In this document: positions 59,396 to 64,000 of the stretch, in pieces | Position numbering within the stretch: position 1 is the first letter of the stretch | How the letters are laid out: every line of letters begins with the position of its first letter | The notes under the pieces: model-generated | Database searches by the model: none | Told to the model about the DNA's origin: nothing | Seen by the model: only the letters and a program-made list of their open reading frames with translations | Made by a program: the position numbers and the translations under genes | Assembly (NCBI GenBank): GCA_022829145.1 | Contig: CM040745.1 | Coordinates: 21,296,906 to 21,360,905, forward strand | DNA: 64,000 bases | Origin: Albula goreensis | Lineage: Eukaryota; Chordata; Actinopteri; Albuliformes; Albulidae | Reading direction: 5' to 3'

Positions 59396-61585
59396 TAAGA
59401 CAGGGCCACTTTGCTGAGTGACAGTTAGACTCAGCACTGTAAGGGGTTTCATTCAGATTCATTCAAATGCAGTTCTCTCCTGCTCAGGATACCATTGCAG
59501 ACTGACCCACTCACCTATGGAAACAAGCTGATGAAATCAGATCAGCATTGTTTCCATCACATGGAGTAGGTCCAAGATTACATATGGGTCCAACAAAGGC
59601 ACATATTTTCAATAAGCCATTATCACTGGCCCCTGGAGAGCTTTTTACAAACATGCAGCACTGTTGCCCAATCTGAACTCTCCCTGCAGGACTGAATAAC
59701 ACCACTGAGTCATCCCACCTCTCAGTATCTACTATGTCACATGTACCACACTTCTGTCCCACTCTTGAGCAAACAGTCTGAAAAATGAATATGACACTGT
59801 TGCCATACTATATGCACCACATTAACATCATACATTACTATTATAATACAGAAGCCACACATAGTAAAATGAAGAACACATGTGGCATAAAAACCATATT
59901 CATATACACATTCATGCAGCATATAAAGAATATGTCATATAGGACACTCATACAAAACACACAGCATACTGTATACCACTCAGCCACAACACAACCAGCA
60001 CATGTGGCAGAATACAACCATTTCATATTCACATATAGTACATATGCCATGTTCTATCCCACATGTACTTACACAGTCAGATGTGTAGATTGAAGCTTAA
60101 CAGGTTCCATGTTTATGGTGAAAATTAGGAATGGTGGACATCCCTGCTTTATAAGTGTCCACTTCAAACACGCCAATCAAATAACAATGAAAAAAGAAAA
60201 CATAGCATGCAAATGGCATACATGTATAAATACATACAATAAGTGCAACTAATGCATTATTTTAATTTTCATCGTTGCACAAAAATTCCACAGCAATAAA
60301 AGTATGCCAAAATCTCCAAGGGAGGGGAAATGGATTTTGGTATCCCTGCAACAAATCTATTTATATTTAAACAATGAACAGCATCACAAGTCATTCCAAT
60401 CAATCCCTTCAATTAAAAAAAGGTGTGATAGAAACAGTAAAAAATATTAGCCATGACAAAATCCACTTAGATCTGAGGGTGGATGGTGAGGATAACACAT
60501 CCAAACTGATGCTAAATCTTGTGGCACGGTGGGTGCCACTCCGTTTCATGAGAGATGTTTTGCTTCCCATGTGCTGTGCTACTAGTCAGGGCATATGAAA
60601 CACAACCACCAAAGGATTTCACTACAGGGAACACCTAATCAGTTATTATACTGTTTATTTTCTTACTGAACACACTTAACCAGAGACACCTGCACTAACA
60701 CTGTTTACATTCCATCAGTTTATTCAGTTTGATATTTGTTGAAACAATTCAGTTTACGCACCTTTCACAGTGCAACAGTGTCCCATGACAGGAATTCTAA
60801 CTACAGCCTCAGAGTTAATGCAGTGTTTTGCATTGTGAGATTGCCCTCCCTTCCTGAAAATTAGGTACTTGTTAATCTGTGTTCTTAAATGCAAGTGTAC
60901 TTGCTCTGTCCTGTATGGTATGTGACAAAACATGCAAGGAATATATAAGAGTCACAGAGTATGAGCTCAAAATCATGCTTTAAAGACATGTTTGAATGTG
61001 ATATTACGCAGTATTGTTATCGATACAGCTGTTACCCAACTCTGTTTTTCTTCAAATATTCCACTCCCAAAATGCTTGTGCTGCGGTGAGCTGAGAGGTA
61101 GAACGTGCTCCAGCAGAGAACAACTGCACTGTTGATGCAAATGATCATGTTCTTAGATTTGTGTTTTCAGACAAGAGAAAATGTATGTGGTCATATCATT
61201 CTGAACCAACACTGATTATTTATAACATACCTCGAACAAAGCATGCGATGGTGTTCCACAGAGCGCATGGGAGTTTACTGCCCTCTTCTGTAATGACACC
61301 CATTATGGTCCCTTTATTCAAACTGGCTACAATGAAATGACAAGGCCTCTGCTGATTTGTGTTTACTTCAGGGTGCAGGCTTCAGCTAGGAGTGTACAGA
61401 CCGAGAATGAAGTTTCTTTTAATCACAAAGACAAAAACTGCATCCACTTTCAGGTCAACTTCAACAGAAGCAGAAAATGAGTGAAGAATAAGCATGTTCA
61501 AATCACTAACAGGGATCTGTGGCATAGCAACCTTTATTTGTAATTGTGGAATGCAGCAAAGTGGTCTTTTGGTGGCTTCTGGTAT
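59396..61585. other. AT-rich non-coding stretch
   Basis: No gene recognised. The 102-codon plus frame at 59785-60093 lies in CA/TA-rich sequence and is opposed by minus frames. Confidence 0.5.
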
Positions 61586-61644
61586 CCCCTTCTATCCTTT
61601 CTTTCTTTCTTTCTTTCTTTCTGTCTTTCTGTCTTTCTTTCTTT

Positions 61645-61699
<55 letters not shown>

Positions 61700-61775
61700 G
61701 TCTTTCTTTCTTTCTTTCTGTCTGTCTGTCTGTCTTTCTGTCTTTCTGTCTTTCTGTCTCTTCTCTCTCTGTACC
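61586..61775. repeat. (TTTC)n microsatellite with CTGT variants, about 190 bp
   Basis: Long pure polypyrimidine-like tract of CTTT units with interspersed CTGT units, especially in the last 70 bases. It reads as Ser/Phe/Leu in plus frames and Lys/Glu/Arg in minus frames, giving 85-140 codon artefact frames. It can form intramolecular triplex DNA and is likely length-variable. Confidence 0.96.
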
Positions 61776-62535
61776 CATGTTTAATTGGCAAGCTGTATGT
61801 GGGAATAAAATGGGAATAAAATGCATTTTACTCAAAAAAACAGAGAAAGGTTTCACCCTTGTTAGAGAAGGCCTTCCCCTGGGGCAGTGCTCACTGGCAA
61901 ACACAGAGCAGGTTGGGAATTGCTCTGCTCAAGCTGATTGCTCAGTATATTTAGAAAGAATTCACTGATACAACCTGCTCCTCCAGGTCAACGTGACTGT
62001 AAAGGAATGCTCACTTCCATTCATTTCGGCAGGAGATTAACCCTACTGACATCCTCACTGCTGCTCAGACACTAACACTGAAAACCAACGTTTTTCTTTT
62101 TGTTTTCTTTTTTTCCAAAAAAATTTTTTCATGTAAACCTGAAAATGAAGAAAGTTTTAAGATTTTGAAAAATGTAAAACAAATAAAAAAGGAAGAAGGA
62201 ATATTTAAAATTCTGCACTATTTCTAAGTCAAATTTAAGAAAATGTGTGACACTAACTATGTTAACTCCTTTGTACAAAAGGTCAGATTCAGTCAAACAT
62301 TTATTGGGGCACTTAAACGCCAAGAAAGTTTTGGGAAGTTGAAGACAATGGAATAAAATTAGGATAACATTGCTCAAACTTTAAAGGAAAATGGGGCACA
62401 CCAAAAACTGAGACATTCTAACATTCTTCAAAAGAGTCAAAGTTTCAACTTTTCACTCAAATTGATAATATTATTTGAGATTAAAAATTTTGTATTAAAT
62501 TATAAAAGAATTCAAAACATAAGCACTTCCACAAC

Positions 62536-62563
62536 TAGTCTCAGACTTTTGGACCCCACTGTA
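62536..62563. mobile_element. probable Tc1/mariner-type terminal inverted repeat (right end)
   Basis: TAGTCTCAGACTTTTGGACCCCACTGTA. Read on the minus strand it begins TACAGTGGGGTCCAAAAGTC, the type of end seen in many fish Tc1-like elements, starting at a TA. The AT-rich stretch before it (about 62090-62535) is probably the remains of a non-autonomous element. A matching left end was not found, so the element is truncated or too diverged. Confidence 0.55.
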
Positions 62564-64000
62564 CATGGGCTTTATGGAACACAGATATGTTTATGTTTGT
62601 GATGAAAGAATCCTTCTAGAATCTACATTTGTATGCAAAAAATATGTACAACAGCTGATGTTTGCTAAACTTCAAACTTCCCAATTCTGCCTTGTTGTAG
62701 TATTTGGAATGTTTTTTTGTGGCAAATCAATGGTTAATCAATCAACTGGTGTACCTGAGAGTCTGACTGTTTTGTACAGTGGAGGCATCTGAAAGACAGG
62801 ATCTAAAAGACAGTGGACCATCAAAAAGGAAAAGCGTGGCTGTAGAAGCTCCGCCTATCCATCAGAACAGCACAAGTCAACCAGAGACTGTCATATGGTT
62901 TTAAAATGCCAGTGTCTGCAGCTGACTGCCTCAGGCCAACACATCATTAGTGACAGCCATTTGGAGCAATAAAGCCTGGTGATTAGAGCATCTGACGTCA
63001 ACTAGCAGGCCCAGAATGGACTCCTATCTTAGATGGGGACATCAAAAGGCCAAAGACAATGAGACCTGTCACTCAGCACAGGGGGTTCTGGCGACAGAGA
63101 ACCCCAGGGCAGTGCACTGATCGGGAAGAGACACAGTCCCATCACAGGACAATCCATCACCTGTGGCTGCACACCAGCAGAAAAAAATATAGTGCACTAT
63201 ACTCCATACACTCCATGTATGCCATTCCAACCATATCTTCAACTGTAGGTAATCGTGAGGACAAACTTGAATACTTTGGCTGATAGTGATCTTTATGGTC
63301 ACTGATAACGGTAAGTCCTGTTGACAGCCTTGAAGGAAGAGGAAGCGCGCGGTACTACAACTGTGAAAAATAGCCAGTTCACGCTGGTTACTTGAAATAT
63401 ACTTTAAATGCTTTACATGTCTTTACTAAGGGTTATTGTTGTAGGCCAACAGCTATACATTTTGATCCCTCAAACAGGCAACTTTTAACAAAGCAAATGG
63501 GAAACTTTCTATATGCAAAAAGGCATATCTAACTGAGCCTTAGTTTTTTGGACTGTTGTTTATAAAACAGGACAATGTTACATAATATTTAATATAATTT
63601 AATTGACGGACTGATCAATCAATTGAGTACCTGACTGTCTGATTGCTTGGTAAAAATCACACCAGACCCCTAAATGCAGAAAGTGGTGTCACAAGGTAAG
63701 TGAACCCTTATTGGTTCCTGTTTTAAGCGAAGCCTAGCTGGCTAACCAATATACTGCACTGCTGCTCCACTGCCAATCTAGAAAAATACATCATATGAGC
63801 TAAACCTGCAAAAACCCAACTAGCACAAATGTGTACAACGCGTGGTGAAATAATGCCAATCTAAGTCCTCCTGGATAAAAGGGTTTGTTTGGCAAGCGAG
63901 TAATGTAATATAAGTTAATTCCATGCAAAATGAATACAAGTGGGTGTAGGACGAATATATAACCTGGATTTCTCAAACAGAAGAGTAATTTCCTCTGTGC
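62564..64000. other. non-coding stretch to the window end
   Basis: No exon, RNA gene or repeat family recognised. Frames of 74-77 codons on both strands at 63059-63302 overlap each other and are treated as chance. Confidence 0.5.

Noticed and set aside
61494-61968. Frames of 85-140 codons, Ser/Phe/Leu-rich or Lys/Glu/Arg-rich
   Set aside because: Translations of the (TTTC)n tract on either strand.
1-64000. Bacterial-type or phage-like defence or mobile systems, and endogenous viral genes
   Set aside because: No ribosome binding sites, operons or recognisable protein domains; the only element-encoded protein is the broken hAT transposase.

Overview
This window looks like non-coding DNA from a vertebrate, most likely a ray-finned fish. 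It is AT-leaning and full of (CA)n, (TTTC)n, (ATT)n and poly-A/T tracts. It has no dense gene structure: long open frames are low-complexity or unconvincing. It carries a decayed hAT element of the GTF2IRD2-like type, a terminal piece that looks like Tc1/mariner, and two copies of an old SINE-like repeat, all typical of fish genomes. There is no sign of bacterial genes, operons, CRISPR or viral genes. The fish assignment is inference from repeat content; no species can be named.

Layout. A minisatellite of 28-30 bp units fills about 138-820. From 2.7 to 4.4 kb there is a cluster of GT, CA, CT and CGCA repeats. At about 4.59-4.84 kb the minus strand has a TATA-like box, a purine-rich leader and a possible splice donor, so it may be an alternative first exon. 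The rest of the first 31 kb is non-coding, with islands whose composition and motif content suggest conserved regulatory elements (about 9.0, 10.0, 20.3, 21.7, 24.9, 26.9, 28.6 and 30.4 kb). A 1,643-bp hAT element at 31,882-33,524 has perfect 15-bp ends and a perfect 8-bp target duplication. From 33.5 to 64 kb the sequence is again non-coding, with more candidate islands (38.8, 42.3, 45.6, 46.0, 46.7 and 53.0 kb), a G-rich tract at 40.8 kb and a long (TTTC)n tract at 61.6 kb.

Possible gene. Two short minus-strand segments read as coding exons: 49,349-49,429, where a start codon is followed by seven codons and a strong GTAAGT donor, and 21,438-21,506, a 69-nt open exon with a good polypyrimidine/CAG acceptor. 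Both boundaries are phase 1, so they splice in frame. If they are real, most of the window is the 5' introns of a large minus-strand gene whose body lies before base 1. I could not identify that gene. The intronic islands would then be its candidate enhancers. The splice pairing, the promoter near 4.8 kb and the regulatory islands are all predictions from this one sequence; conservation and transcript evidence are not available here.
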